A stretch of DNA of 64,000 nucleotides, from contig NZ_CP035704.1 of assembly GCF_004168365.1 (NCBI RefSeq), positions 3,968,001 through 4,032,000 on the forward strand. The letters are read 5' to 3'. This DNA is from Pseudolysobacter antarcticus (lineage in GTDB: Bacteria; Pseudomonadota; Gammaproteobacteria; Xanthomonadales; Rhodanobacteraceae). The stretch's first letter is position 1, and the number at the start of each line of letters is the position of its first letter. The notes under the pieces were generated by a model. That model searched no databases, was not told where the DNA came from, and saw nothing but the letters and a program-made list of their open reading frames with translations. Positions 42,736 through 54,400 of this stretch are shown here, in pieces. The position numbers and the translations under genes are program-made.

Positions 42736-45366
42736 ATGAACAGCATCGACCCACAGCGCTGGCAACGCCTGCGCGCATTGCTTGATCGCGCGCTTGATCA
42801 CGATGCGTCAGCACGTTCTGCTTTCGTCAATTCGCTGAACGACGACGATGCCGAACTGCGCGAAGACCTGCAGCGCCTGCTGATCCAGCACGCGCGCGAT
42901 GAAGAACAAAGCTCGCTTGATCCGTTCGCAGTGATGGCGCCGTTGATTCTCGGCAGCGCTGAAGCCAACGCCGAAGAAGATCGCATTGGTCAGCAGATTG
43001 GCGTGTATCGGTTGTTGCGTCTGATCGGCAGCGGCGGCATGGGCAGCGTGTATCTAGCCGAACGCAACACCGATAATTTTGTGCAACGCGTCGCGCTGAA
43101 AGTGATCCGTGGTGAAGTCGCGACCGCCGCGGCACGCGAGCGTTTTGAGCGCGAACGACAGATTCTCGCGCGCCTTGTGCATCCGAATATTGCGCCTTTG
43201 TATGACGGCGGCCAGACGCCGGACGGTCAGCCGTTCTACACGATGGAATACGTCGATGGTCTGCCGATCACCGAGTATTGCAATACGCGTCTGGATAATG
43301 TTCGTGCGCGTGTGAAACTGCTGATCGATATCGCCGGTGCACTGGGGTGTGCGCATCAGAATCTGGTCGTGCATCGTGATATCAAACCCTCGAATATTCT
43401 CGTGACGGCGGAAGGTCGCGCCAAGCTGCTCGACTTCGGTATCGCCAAACCGATGGGTGTTGGCGATGCCGCATTGACCCACGCTGCACTCGGGCCGATG
43501 ACACCGGAATACGCTGCACCAGAACAATTCCGCAATGCGGATGTGACCGTGGCGACCGATATCTATCAGTTCGGTGCACTTTGTTTTCGTGTGCTCACGG
43601 GCGCGCTTCCTTACCGTGCCGATCCGAGCGATACGTATGCGTGGTCGCGCGCGGTTGCCGAAGATGAACCACTGACTTTGCGCCGGGCGTCGACCCAAAA
43701 CGATGCGCAAACCACAGCGCCTGCGCGCGAACAAACCCGCCGTGTCCATCATCAGCTTAGCGACGATCTCGATGCGATCGTGCGCAAGGCGTTGCAGAAA
43801 TCGCCGGCACAACGCTACGGTTCGATGGACGCGATGAGCACCGATCTGCAGGCGTTTCTCGATGGCCGTCCGGTCAGCGCGCGCGCGGCTGGGCCGATGT
43901 ATTTTGCGTGGCGCGCAATCGCACGCTGGCCGTACGTCAGTGCTGCGGCGTTCAGTGCAATATTGGCACTGATTGGATTGGTGCTGTTCGCGCATCATCA
44001 GACCAATATCGCGCGGCATGAAGCGACGCGCGCCAACGCCGTGGCGAAATTCCTGACCGACATGTTCCAGGTGGCAGACCCGTCGGTGAATCGTGGCGAG
44101 CGCCTCAACGCCAATGAAATCCTCGCGCGTGGCGCGGCGCGCATCGATCACGATTTCGCCGACGACACCAGCCAGCGCGCTGCGTTGCAGATGGTGGTCG
44201 GCGAAGTGTATTCGGCGCTCGGTGATTTTCCACGCGCTCGCGTGTCGCTCGAAGGCGCGGTAAAAAGCTGGCGCGAGACCGACGCAAAACTCGAGCTGGC
44301 AGATAGTTTGCGCGCGATGGGCTGGATCGAATATCGGCAAGGCAATGCAGCAGCGGCTTTGCGACGCTGGGACGAGGCCATCGCATTGATTGCCGGCAAC
44401 AGTACGCGCGAAACCGATGCGCTCGCGCAACTGCACAGTTATCGCGCCCTCGGTTTGCAAGCATCAGCCGACAATACGAACGCGCTGCGCGAGTTCAAGC
44501 TCGCGAGCGACTATGCCGAGCGCGCTGGTGTCGCCGATAAAGTACGCGGCGCGTCGATCCAAAACAATCTCGGTTTGCTGCTGCGTGACATGGACGATCT
44601 CGGTGCGGCGGAAATCGCGATGCGCAAGGCGATGGCGATTTACGGACGCGAGCTCGGCGAGGATCATTTCCGTACGATCAGCAGCGCACAGAATCTCGGC
44701 ACTATCATGCTCGATCAAAACCGCATCGACGAGGCACAACCGTTGATCGAGGCATCCAGCGTGCGCTTGCGCAAGCTGTATGGCGAAGCGAACGCCGACT
44801 ACGCCACGTCGATGAACATGCTCGGCAACGTGCTTCGCCTGCGCGGCGATAGCAAACGCGCGCTGGAAAGTTATGCGGTATCGGAAACCGCGTTTCGCGC
44901 CGCGCTCGGCGACAAACACTGGTATGTGACTTGGCCGATTTTCAACAGCGGCCTGGTCTTGCTCGACCAGCGCGATCCGGCCGCTGCGCTGGAAAAATTC
45001 GATATAACGTTAGCGATTCGCAGCGCCGCACTGGCGCCGGATCATCCCGCGGTGGCCGAAGCGTTGCAGGGTCGTAGCGAGGCATTGTTTGGCCTGGGTC
45101 GCAACGATGAATCACTGGTCGATGCGACCGAAGCGCTGTCCATTCGGCGCGCCAAACTCAGCGGCGATCATCCGGCGCTGATCCGCAGTTTGTGGCTGAT
45201 CGGCCACGTGCATTTTCTGCGCCGCGAAGCGGAAAGTGCAAAAAACTATTGGGACGAAGCGCTGCAACGCGCCGAGCGTGCATGGGGCAAAGATAATGCG
45301 GACTTCAAACGGCTGCTGAAAAATATTACGTATCCTGCGACGCGCATACGCGATCCGAACGACTGA
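42736..45366 (+). CDS. Membrane Ser/Thr protein kinase with TPR-like sensor half (tandem copy 2)
   Basis: An 876-residue kinase. Residues about 38-308 match the upstream kinase with only about ten substitutions, all catalytic motifs intact (GSGGMG, VALKVI, HRDIKPSN, DFG, APEQ). After that the two proteins diverge: the juxtamembrane segment, the helix (about 390-415, ALIGLVLFAHHQ) and the TPR half (LHSYRALGLQASADNTNALR; NNLGLLLRDMDDLGAAEIAM) are clearly different. Both keep the post-membrane NRGExLNANEILARGA block also seen in the first kinase of this window. Different periplasmic inputs may feed one sigma factor. Confidence 0.92.
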   Translation: MNSIDPQRWQRLRALLDRALDHDASARSAFVNSLNDDDAELREDLQRLLIQHARDEEQSSLDPFAVMAPLILGSAEANAEEDRIGQQIGVYRLLRLIGSGGMGSVYLAERNTDNFVQRVALKVIRGEVATAAARERFERERQILARLVHPNIAPLYDGGQTPDGQPFYTMEYVDGLPITEYCNTRLDNVRARVKLLIDIAGALGCAHQNLVVHRDIKPSNILVTAEGRAKLLDFGIAKPMGVGDAALTHAALGPMTPEYAAPEQFRNADVTVATDIYQFGALCFRVLTGALPYRADPSDTYAWSRAVAEDEPLTLRRASTQNDAQTTAPAREQTRRVHHQLSDDLDAIVRKALQKSPAQRYGSMDAMSTDLQAFLDGRPVSARAAGPMYFAWRAIARWPYVSAAAFSAILALIGLVLFAHHQTNIARHEATRANAVAKFLTDMFQVADPSVNRGERLNANEILARGAARIDHDFADDTSQRAALQMVVGEVYSALGDFPRARVSLEGAVKSWRETDAKLELADSLRAMGWIEYRQGNAAAALRRWDEAIALIAGNSTRETDALAQLHSYRALGLQASADNTNALREFKLASDYAERAGVADKVRGASIQNNLGLLLRDMDDLGAAEIAMRKAMAIYGRELGEDHFRTISSAQNLGTIMLDQNRIDEAQPLIEASSVRLRKLYGEANADYATSMNMLGNVLRLRGDSKRALESYAVSETAFRAALGDKHWYVTWPIFNSGLVLLDQRDPAAALEKFDITLAIRSAALAPDHPAVAEALQGRSEALFGLGRNDESLVDATEALSIRRAKLSGDHPALIRSLWLIGHVHFLRREAESAKNYWDEALQRAERAWGKDNADFKRLLKNITYPATRIRDPND

Positions 45367-45398
45367 AAAAAAACAAACGCAGGACACGCCTGCGTTTG
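45366..45398 (-). terminator. Rho-independent terminator between convergent kinase and ABC operons
   Basis: A 10-bp perfect stem CAAACGCAGG/CCTGCGTTTG (45374-45383 with 45389-45398, 5-base loop). On the minus strand it is followed by eight T, making a strong terminator for the MacAB-like operon ending at 45433. It lies directly after the kinase stop, so it may also shape that transcript's end. Confidence 0.93.
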
Positions 45399-45432
45399 CT
45401 GATTCATTGCATCAAGCAGCATCGCTGCCGCG

Positions 45433-46749
45433 CTACATCTCGCGCAGCGCCGTGGTTACCGGCAACCGCGCCGCACGCAACGCCGGGTACAGGCCGCCGA
45501 TGAAACCAATCGCCAGCGCCCACTTGATGCCGGTCCACAATACGGAAGGCGCGACCTTGAACTCGAACGCAAGCTGGCCCGTGGTGCCGGCCGCCATCGT
45601 CGATGCGGTGTAGCCATTGAATATCAGCCACGCGAGAAATCCGCCGAGCACACCGCCGATCAAGGCCAGCAGCATGGTCTCCAACATGATCGCCACGACC
45701 ACCGGCACGCTGCGAAAACCGATCGCACGCAAGGTCGCAATCTCGCGAGCGCGTGTGGCGACCGCGGCGAACATGGTATTGAGCGCGCCGAAAATCGCAC
45801 CGATTGCCATGATCACGCCGACCACGATACCGATGCCGGTGATGATCTTGGTTGTGCCTTCGGATTGCTTGCCGAAATAGTTCAAGGTGTTGTCGACATC
45901 GACCTGCAAGCGTGGATCGTTGGTCAGCGCATTCTTGAAAGCATCGAATGCATCTTTGCCGGTCAAGCGCGCAAACACCGATGTGAAACTCGAACCGCGC
46001 CGATAGGCACCGCGCAGCACGTCGGTATCCGCCCACAGTTCCGAATCGTAGGCGTCGTGGCCTTCGAAGATACCGGCCACAGTCCAGACCTGGTTACCGA
46101 GTTTTATTTCAGCACCGGGCACCAGACCGACAAATTGTTTTTGCGCGCCCGCGCCGACCACCAGTTCGAATTTGCCTGGAGCAAACGCGTGGCCCGCGAT
46201 GATTTTCGAGCCGCTGCGCAGTTTCCAGGCCTGCTCGCCAATGCCACGCAAAGTGGCGCTGCCAAGGTCGTCCGGGGCACCGCCTTTGACCGGGAGGTTG
46301 GCTGCCACTACAAGCTCGGGCGAAATGATCGGCTTGCCTTGCTCATCCTTCGCGACACCGGGCGCCTGTTCGATCACGAGCACATCATCATGCGACAACA
46401 CCGAAGATACTTCCGACGCCGAACTGCCACGCAGCACCAGCGCCGTATCTTCACTGCCGGTGCGACGCAATGTGTCCTGATAGCCTTGCGCCATCGACAA
46501 CATCGCCACCAACACGGCGACCACGCCGGCGATACCAACCACGATCACGGCCGATGATCCGGCGCGCTCACCCAGTGTGCTGATGCCCACGCCCGTGACG
46601 GATGCGGCCTGCTGGCCGCGGCGCACAAACAGCATCCACAGCGCGAGCACAACCAGGATCAGCAACAAGCCTTGCCACGGCAAGATCAAGAACAAACCGA
46701 TGCCGAGCACGGCGACAACAAAAGTCAAAAGTCCGATTAAAAATTTCAT
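45433..46749 (-). CDS. MacB/FtsX-type ABC transporter permease (second permease)
   Basis: A 438-residue inner-membrane permease. Two N-terminal hydrophobic helices (about 3-42) and another (about 68-88) precede a periplasmic MacB_PCD-type domain (about 95-270). Three C-terminal FtsX helices follow, with ATRAREIATLRAIGFRSVPV as the coupling motif. It is the last gene of a four-gene leftward operon, 11 bases after the other permease. Heterodimeric MacB-like systems of this layout move peptides, antibiotics or lipoproteins; the substrate is unknown. Confidence 0.88.
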   Translation of the reverse strand: MKFLIGLLTFVVAVLGIGLFLILPWQGLLLILVVLALWMLFVRRGQQAASVTGVGISTLGERAGSSAVIVVGIAGVVAVLVAMLSMAQGYQDTLRRTGSEDTALVLRGSSASEVSSVLSHDDVLVIEQAPGVAKDEQGKPIISPELVVAANLPVKGGAPDDLGSATLRGIGEQAWKLRSGSKIIAGHAFAPGKFELVVGAGAQKQFVGLVPGAEIKLGNQVWTVAGIFEGHDAYDSELWADTDVLRGAYRRGSSFTSVFARLTGKDAFDAFKNALTNDPRLQVDVDNTLNYFGKQSEGTTKIITGIGIVVGVIMAIGAIFGALNTMFAAVATRAREIATLRAIGFRSVPVVVAIMLETMLLALIGGVLGGFLAWLIFNGYTASTMAAGTTGQLAFEFKVAPSVLWTGIKWALAIGFIGGLYPALRAARLPVTTALREM

Positions 46750-46760
46750 GGCAACTCCTT

Positions 46761-47921
46761 TTAGCGGCCAGCCAAGGCATCAACGATATTGAGTCGCATC
46801 GCGCGCATCGCAGGCAACCAGCCGACCACCAGACCGATGCCGATCGCGAGTGCTATGCCCAGCGCCCAACTTTTGGCGCCGACGCTGGCGTGAGTGATCA
46901 TGCCGCCAGATAACGCCGGCAACGCCGCGCCGATCAGGCTGACGAGGGCAAGCCCGATCAAGCCGCCAAGCAACAGCATCAGCATTGATTCGGCCAACAC
47001 CATCGACAACACCGCGCGATTGGAAAAGCCGATGGTTTTGAGTACCGCCAATTCCGAGGTGCGTTCGCGCACCGCCTGCATCATGGTATTGCCAGTCAGC
47101 AGGATCAGCGTGAAAAACACCGCACCCATGATCGACAGCACAATCAGACTGACATTGGCCAGTTGCTTGATCCAGCCGGCCATAGCCGCCTGCTCGGTCT
47201 GGGTCTTGGTTTCGTGATCCGAATTGGCTGTAATCGCGTCGATCGCCTTGGCGATACGGTCGCCCTCGTTGACGTCGGCAATCTTGCTGATGTACCAGCC
47301 AACCGCGCCGCGATTGTATGGCGTGGACTCGTCGAAATTTTTCCAGTGCAGGATGATCATGCCGCTTTGAAACGCTTTCGAATCCTTGGATTTCATGATG
47401 CCGACGATATCGAAATTCCAGTTTTTCGTGCCGTCCCGATTGGGGAAAATCTGCGATTGCAGCGGCAATTTGTCGCCGACCTTCCAGCCGAATTTTTTCG
47501 CCAGCACCTCACCCACTAGTACGCCATTGAGGGTATTGTCGTAGGCTTTGCGTTCCGCGGGATCCACCGTGACTTCGGGATACACATCCAGATAGGTAGG
47601 GCTGACCGCGAACGTGAACACTTGGTTGTGCGGATCCTGATATGCGCCACCAAACCAGTTCGCCGAGCCGACGATTTTCACGCCGGGTATGGCGGCAATC
47701 TGTGCGCCGAGGCTGGCCGGCAAGGTCTGGATAAACGACAGCCGCGAACCAGTCTGCAAACGCTCAGCGCCGTTCGATGACTGGCCGGCCTCGGCAAACG
47801 ACACACGCACCGCATCAAGCAGGCCGAACAATAAAAACGCCGAGATGATCGATACCAGCGTCAGAATCGTGCGGGTCTTGCGCCGGAACAACGCGGCCCA
47901 GATCAGATGAAGATATTTCAT
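46761..47921 (-). CDS. MacB/FtsX-type ABC transporter permease (first permease)
   Basis: A 386-residue permease: one N-terminal helix (about 17-37), a MacB_PCD-type periplasmic domain (about 45-255) and three C-terminal FtsX helices, with RERTSELAVLKTIGFSNRAV as the coupling motif. It is similar in plan to the next gene and starts 10 bases after the ATPase stop. Confidence 0.9.
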   Translation of the reverse strand: MKYLHLIWAALFRRKTRTILTLVSIISAFLLFGLLDAVRVSFAEAGQSSNGAERLQTGSRLSFIQTLPASLGAQIAAIPGVKIVGSANWFGGAYQDPHNQVFTFAVSPTYLDVYPEVTVDPAERKAYDNTLNGVLVGEVLAKKFGWKVGDKLPLQSQIFPNRDGTKNWNFDIVGIMKSKDSKAFQSGMIILHWKNFDESTPYNRGAVGWYISKIADVNEGDRIAKAIDAITANSDHETKTQTEQAAMAGWIKQLANVSLIVLSIMGAVFFTLILLTGNTMMQAVRERTSELAVLKTIGFSNRAVLSMVLAESMLMLLLGGLIGLALVSLIGAALPALSGGMITHASVGAKSWALGIALAIGIGLVVGWLPAMRAMRLNIVDALAGR

Positions 47922-47931
47922 GATGCTCTCC

Positions 47932-48618
<687 letters not shown>

Positions 48619-48655
48619 GACTTTTTCCTCACTGATTGCCGTGGTTACGATGACT

Positions 48656-49891
48656 TTATTTGTTGCCGGTGGCGATGGAGATCTTCGCGCCGTCTTTCAT
48701 TTCCGCCGGCGGCGTTAGCACCACCTTGGTGCCGTTACTCAGACCTTCGACAAGACGCTGTTCGCCCATCGCCTGACCCGGCGTGACTGCACGCGCGTGT
48801 ACTTGTTCGCCATCGATCGCGAACACGATGCTCTTGCCATCGCGCTGCACGATCGCGGCGGTCGGTACCAGCACACCTTTCGGCGCCGGTGCGTTCGCCG
48901 GTTTTGCTTCTTCGAGAAACGATACGCGTGCGCCCATGTCAGGCAGTAGGCGCGGATCCTTTTGCTCGATCGCGATGCGCACCTTGACCGTGGCCTTGCC
49001 CTTGTCTGCGGTCGGGATGATCGCGATCACGTGCGCGGGAATTTTCCAGTCGGGATACGCATCCAGAATCGCCTGCGCCGGTTGTTTTGGTTGCACGCGA
49101 CCGATGTAGGATTCGCTGACATCGACTTCGACTTCGAGCGAATCCATGTCGACGATCGTGCCGACACCGGTGCGCGTGAATCCGCCGCCCGCCGAAAACG
49201 GTGAGACGATTTCGCCGACCTGCGCCGACTTCGCAATTACCACGCCGGTGAACGGCGCACGCACGGTGCAATAATCGAGTTGCACCTGCGCGCCGGTGAC
49301 GCCGGCCTGGCTCGCTTCGATCTGACGCCGCTGCGCGGATATCTGTGCGGTCAGCGTTGCGACTTGGGTGCTCGCCACTTCGACCGATTGCGCGGACACC
49401 AGCTTGCGCCCGACCAGATCCTGCGCACGCGTGAGATCACGCTGGTTTTGTCCGAGCTGCGCTTGGTATTGCGCGAGCAACGCCTGCCCCGCCCGCACGC
49501 CGGCCTGAGCCTGCGCCAGCTGCGCCTGTTGCGCGGTGCTGTCCAGATGGGCAAGCACCTGGCCCGCCTCAACGTGGTCGCCCTCTTCGATCAGCACATC
49601 AAGCAGCGTACCGGTAATCTGTGCCGACACGGTGGCTTGGCGACGCGCGGTGACATAGCCGGTGGCTTGCAGCACGGCGTTGTTGCCGGATTCGTTCGAC
49701 GGCATTTGTGCGGTTGCGACCTGCACTTCGAAGCGCTGCCCCGCGCCGAAATAAAAATATGCCGCGCCGCCCGCAGCGATCAGCAGCACAGCCAGAGTCA
49801 TTACAATCCACGGCCAGCGCCGCGGCTGATGCGTGTCTTCGCGCTGTCGTTTGTCGATGCGCAATTCATGCAGCAAGTCAGATTTTTCCAC
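48656..49891 (-). CDS. MacA/HlyD-type periplasmic adaptor subunit
   Basis: About 411 residues from the GTG at 49891 (EKSDLLHELRIDKRQRED follows); an ATG at 49933 in the same frame is possible. One N-terminal helix (about 27-47, WIVMTLAVLLIAAGGAAYF) anchors it in the inner membrane. The lipoyl/HlyD parts (ATGYVTARRQATVSAQITGT; VEAGQVLAHLD), an Ala/Gln-rich coiled-coil hairpin (LAQAQAGVRAGQALLAQYQA) and the beta-barrel part (APFTGVVIAKSAQVGEIVSP) are clear. It is the first gene of the efflux operon and should link the permeases to an outer-membrane TolC-like channel, which is not in the window. Confidence 0.9.
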   Translation of the reverse strand: MEKSDLLHELRIDKRQREDTHQPRRWPWIVMTLAVLLIAAGGAAYFYFGAGQRFEVQVATAQMPSNESGNNAVLQATGYVTARRQATVSAQITGTLLDVLIEEGDHVEAGQVLAHLDSTAQQAQLAQAQAGVRAGQALLAQYQAQLGQNQRDLTRAQDLVGRKLVSAQSVEVASTQVATLTAQISAQRRQIEASQAGVTGAQVQLDYCTVRAPFTGVVIAKSAQVGEIVSPFSAGGGFTRTGVGTIVDMDSLEVEVDVSESYIGRVQPKQPAQAILDAYPDWKIPAHVIAIIPTADKGKATVKVRIAIEQKDPRLLPDMGARVSFLEEAKPANAPAPKGVLVPTAAIVQRDGKSIVFAIDGEQVHARAVTPGQAMGEQRLVEGLSNGTKVVLTPPAEMKDGAKISIATGNK

Positions 49892-50105
49892 GTTGCCAAA
49901 ACCCCAGATCGAAACGAACGTAAAGTGTGCCATAGAGTGCAGCGCGGTGCGTCGGCTTGCCATAGGCAGACGTCACAAGTGTGATGTGATACTTGTCAGG
50001 TGTGCGCAGCGCGATGATTTTGCTGTCGCGGCCGCATAACTTTCGTTGCGTCGCAAGCGCACCGTTATACTTTGCGCCACCGTCAATAGTTGTAAGGAGT
50101 ATCGC

Positions 50106-50807
50106 GTGGATTATATTTTCGCAGCGCCGGCACGCAGCAGCATCGTCATCGCCGGACACGATACGCAGTTTCCGGTCAACCGCATTTATTGCATCGGTCG
50201 AAATTACGCCGAACATGCGCGCGAAATGGGCATGCCGGTGGAGCGCGACGTGCCGATGTTTTTCTGCAAACCGGCCGATGCGATCGTGGCGCAAAGTGCG
50301 GATGGCGGTGATATCACGGTGCCGTATCCGTCGGTCACCCATGATCTGCATCACGAAGTCGAAATGGTCGTCGCCCTCGCATCCGGCGGCAAAGATATTT
50401 CAGTCGATCAGGCGTTGCAGCACGTGTTCGGCTACGCCATCGGGCTGGATCTCACACGGCGCGACTTGCAAGCCGCGGCCAAGGCGAAAGGCTGGCCGTG
50501 GGATGTGGCGAAAGCGTTCGATTATTCCGCGCCGATTTCGACGATCCAGCCGGTTAGCGTGATCGGCCATCCGACCCAAGTCGAACTCTCACTTGAGGTG
50601 AACAGCGAACGGCGCCAGCACGGCCATATCGCCGACATGCTTTTCAGTGTTGCGGAAATCATCCACGAGCTCTCGAAACTGTTCGAGCTGAAGGCCGGCG
50701 ATCTGATTTTTACCGGTACGCCAGCTGGCGTTGCTGCGCTGAAACGCGGCGATCATTTTCATGCTGCGCTCGGCGGTATCGCCGAATTGCGCGGCACAAT
50801 TGTTTGA
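50106..50807 (+). CDS. Fumarylacetoacetate hydrolase-family protein
   Basis: A 233-residue hydrolase of the FAH superfamily, starting at the GTG at 50106 with AAGGAG six bases upstream. RIYCIGRNYAEHAREMG, MFFCKPADAIVA, HHEVEMVVALASGGKDIS (metal-binding Glu region) and FTGTPAGVAALKRGD are the family motifs. Short members of this type cleave fumarylpyruvate or maleylpyruvate, or decarboxylate oxaloacetate; which is not clear here. It stands alone, divergent from the efflux operon. Confidence 0.9.
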   Translation: MDYIFAAPARSSIVIAGHDTQFPVNRIYCIGRNYAEHAREMGMPVERDVPMFFCKPADAIVAQSADGGDITVPYPSVTHDLHHEVEMVVALASGGKDISVDQALQHVFGYAIGLDLTRRDLQAAAKAKGWPWDVAKAFDYSAPISTIQPVSVIGHPTQVELSLEVNSERRQHGHIADMLFSVAEIIHELSKLFELKAGDLIFTGTPAGVAALKRGDHFHAALGGIAELRGTIV

Positions 50808-50914
50808 GATTGGAATCGCGCGATTTGTTGTCGCCACCGCCGCTCAGCGTTTATAGTCGCAGCGCGAACTTGCACGAGTTCGGCACTGAATAACCGCAAA
50901 CCGAGGAGCAAGGC

Positions 50915-51325
50915 ATGAGTCTGATTGGCGAGTTCAAAACGTTCGTTGCGCGTGGCAATGTGCTCGACTTGGCGGTGGGCGTGGTGATCGGTGCCGCCTT
51001 CGGCAAGATCGTCACTTCGCTGGTCGATCAGATCATCATGCCGCCGATCGGTCTGGCGATAGGCGGTATCGATTTTTCCAATCTGAAATGGGTATTGCGT
51101 CCGGCGACCGACTCGCCGAAAGCAGCCGAAGTCGCCATCCAGTACGGCAGCTTTTTGAACACGATGATCCAGTTCGCGATCATCGCTTTCGCCATCTTCC
51201 TCGTGGTCAAGCTGGTCAATCGCGCGATGCCAAAAGCCCCGCCCGGCCCGCCCGAGCCGCCGGCGCAGGAAAAACTGCTGGTCGAAATCCGCGACCTGCT
51301 CAAACAGCAGAACGCGCAGAAATAA
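50915..51325 (+). CDS. mscL: Large-conductance mechanosensitive channel MscL
   Basis: A 136-residue inner-membrane channel that opens on osmotic downshock. [20 protein letters not shown] and [20 protein letters not shown] form the N-terminal helix and first membrane helix; the second is [20 protein letters not shown], followed by a Pro-rich linker and the cytoplasmic helix [27 protein letters not shown] ribosome region precedes the ATG. Confidence 0.97.
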   Translation: MSLIGEFKTFVARGNVLDLAVGVVIGAAFGKIVTSLVDQIIMPPIGLAIGGIDFSNLKWVLRPATDSPKAAEVAIQYGSFLNTMIQFAIIAFAIFLVVKLVNRAMPKAPPGPPEPPAQEKLLVEIRDLLKQQNAQK

Positions 51326-51370
51326 ACTCTGTGGTGTTGCGCCCATCAGCTTGATGATCGGCTTGCGATA

Positions 51371-51405
51371 AAACAAACGCCCGGCAAATCCGGGCGTTTG
51401 TTTTT
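51371..51405. terminator. Bidirectional Rho-independent terminator after mscL
   Basis: A 14-bp perfect stem (51371-51384 with 51390-51403, loop CAAAT) ending in a run of five T on the plus strand; the A-rich 5' arm gives T-rich sequence on the minus strand as well. It lies between mscL and a convergent gene. A second GC-rich hairpin (51406-51415 with 51418-51427) follows at once. Confidence 0.93.
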
Positions 51406-51445
51406 GCCTGCGGCGAGCGCCGCAGGCGGGATGAATCAAGCGGCC

Positions 51446-54400
51446 TTACTGGAATCCGTCCTTGAAAATTTCCTCGTTGAACGCCGGCCCACCTTCGAAC
51501 AGGATCGAGTTTGCGCCGGCCGGGCGATAGCTGCCGAATTGTCCGGCGACCAGGTTCACGCGCCACTTGTTGCCGGTCTGACTTTGCACGAGGCTCGTGG
51601 CGTTGTGCCAGCCCAGCGTGCTGTTGTCGCCGGGCGTGGATGGGCCGTAATAGCGCCAGCTCCAGCCGGGGCCGAAGGTGGCGCCGTTGAACGTGATATC
51701 GACCACGGCGTTGGTACACAGCGGCAACTCGAAGCGCAGCAAACCGCGCGTGTAACTGTAGGTGCCGTGATGTGCATCGCTATCCACGCCGAGCGGGCCA
51801 GCGAGCACCGCTGAGACATCCACCGCATGCGTGCAATCGCCGCTGATGATCTGCACGGTGAAATAGCCACCTTGCGTGCCGTTGGCATCGATCGACTGGC
51901 CATGCTGCAATTGTTGCAACTTCTGGCTCAGCTGCTGCGCACGCGAACCATCGGCAATGCCCTCGACACCAGCCTGCCATCCGAACGTACCGAGCAAGCC
52001 CGGCGCCGTGGTGCTGACGGTCGGCTGCAGCGCATCAGGCGTGTTGTCGCCATTGCCATCGCCGCCGTTCGGCCCGGCGTTCTCGATCAGATCCGGCACG
52101 CCATCGGCATCCGCATCGGGCAATTGCGTAATGCTGTAGACGCCACCGCTGGTACCCGCATACAGCACGGTCGGATCAACCGGATCGAGCGCCAGCGAAA
52201 GTGCAGACTGCGCTGGCAAACCGAGACTGATCGAACTCCAGGTCGTGCCGCTGTCGATGCTCTTGTACACCCCGCCCGGATTGGCCGGGCCGAGGCCACC
52301 GCTGGCCGCGTACAACACCGTCGAATCGGTCGGGTCGACCAGCAGCGCGCGCACGTCGGGGCCGGATACACCAGCGTTCGATACCGTCCAGTTTGCGGCA
52401 CCGTCGGTGGTTTTATAAATTTCGCCGGGCAGGTTGAAATTGGCGTTGATCGTGCTGACCCACAAGGTTTGCGGATGGGCCGGATCGATGATCAACGACA
52501 GCGTGTTGTAAACCGAATGTATTGATGCCGCTCCCGGATACGTCGGCAAACCGTTGCTGGCCTGCGTCCAATGGCCGCCGCCATCAATGCTTTTGAACAC
52601 GCCCGTCGGTACAGTCGGCGATGCAGAATTGAAAAGCGCATCGTAGCCGGAAGCAAACGTGCCGATGTACAAAATCTGGCTATTGGTCGGATCGATGACA
52701 ATCGGAGTTACGCCGTCGACTTCACTGCCGCTGCCATCGCCATTTACCTGATCCGCAGGCAGGCCGGTTTCACTGGTGACCCAATTCACGCCGCCATCGA
52801 TGCTCTTCATTACGCGCCACTGATGCACGCTGCCAAACGTGCCATCCGGGTTGCGCGTAGTGCCGCCGCCGGTTGCGTATAGCGTCAGCAAAGGGCCGGA
52901 AACGCAAGGACCGCTCGGCGGTGGTGCGGCACATGAACGCGGATCGGTAATGATCGTGCGCAACGCACCCGCGTAATGCCCGGTCGAAGTGGTGGTGCTC
53001 TTGGGCAAGCCATTGCCAATGGTGCTCCAGGTCAGACCACCATCCGCACTCTTGTAGATGCCGGTATTGCGATTGACCGGACTGGCCGCGCCATCAAAAC
53101 CGTTGCCGACCGCAAAGATCACGGTGCTGCCAATCACGCCGGTAGTGGTTTGATCGAACGCCAGCGTGCGTAGTTGATAAGCATTCAAACCGGAGTTGGA
53201 AATATTCCAGGTGCCAGCGGTGGTCGAGCGATAAAACGCTGGTGATGGATCGGACAACGCATCACCGTAACCGGCAAACAAACGCGTGTGGTCCTGAGGG
53301 TGTATCAGCAATGCACGGATATTGGTCGCGGCCAGACCATCGTTGCTGCCGCTCCAGCTGCTGCCGGAATTGTTGCTCAGATAAATGCCCGCGAAACTGG
53401 TGCCTGCCAGCACGCGCGATGGATAACCGGCATGCAACGCGATCGCACTGATGCTCGGCAAGATCGTGCCATTTGTTGTGCGTCCGCTGCTCGACAGCGG
53501 CGTAAAGCTCGTGCCGCCGTTGGTCGAGATGGCGCTATCTAGATAGACGGTATCCACCGCACTTGGCGAAGCGGCAAGCGCCACGCCGGGTAGAGTCACG
53601 CCAGTTTGCGGCAACGATGCGCCGGGAGTGGATTGGTCATAGCCCTTCCACGCTGCGCCGTCGTTATCACTACGGATCAAATACGCCTGATAGTAATTTA
53701 CGAGATCGCTATAAAGCGCATATATGCGATGACTGCCGCTCGGACCGAAGGACACCGCTTTCAAACTTCGCTGCATTTGCACACCTGGTGATAGCACCGA
53801 TGGCAAAGTGACTCCGTCGAACGTCGATGCGAACCAACTGCTGCCGCCATTGCTGCTGTAATAGATCGCGCAGTTTCCGGTGCTGCAAGTAGCTACGCTA
53901 CTCAAGCCGACTACAACCTGCAAAGGATTGGTAGGGTTGGTCACAACAAATTGCGCGGCCTGCCCGGCGAAAACGCCACCGACCGCGGCGAAGGTCGCGC
54001 CACCATCGGTGCTCTTGAGCAAGCCATTGCTGCCGGCGGAATACCACAAGACCGCGCCGGTTCCCTGGGCGAATCCGTTGGTGGCGAAATTTGGTACCGC
54101 AGGCGCAGTGAATCCGGTGGGACTCCAGTTCGATCCGGCATCGGTGCTGTGGTACAGACGACCGTAGTCATCGAACAACCAGACACCACCCGACGTGTTT
54201 ACATCCGCCACAAACACGCCGGTGGCGGGATGAGATTCAGCCAAACCGGTTTCTTCGAGCTGCCAGCTGGTACCGCCATCGTCACTGCGAAAAAATCCGT
54301 TGCTGGTATACGCGTAAATGCGCGAACCAAGTAGCGGATCGGCGCGCAAGGCATACACGCTGCCGCCAAACGGCCCTTGCCCGCTCCAGTCTGCCGGCCC

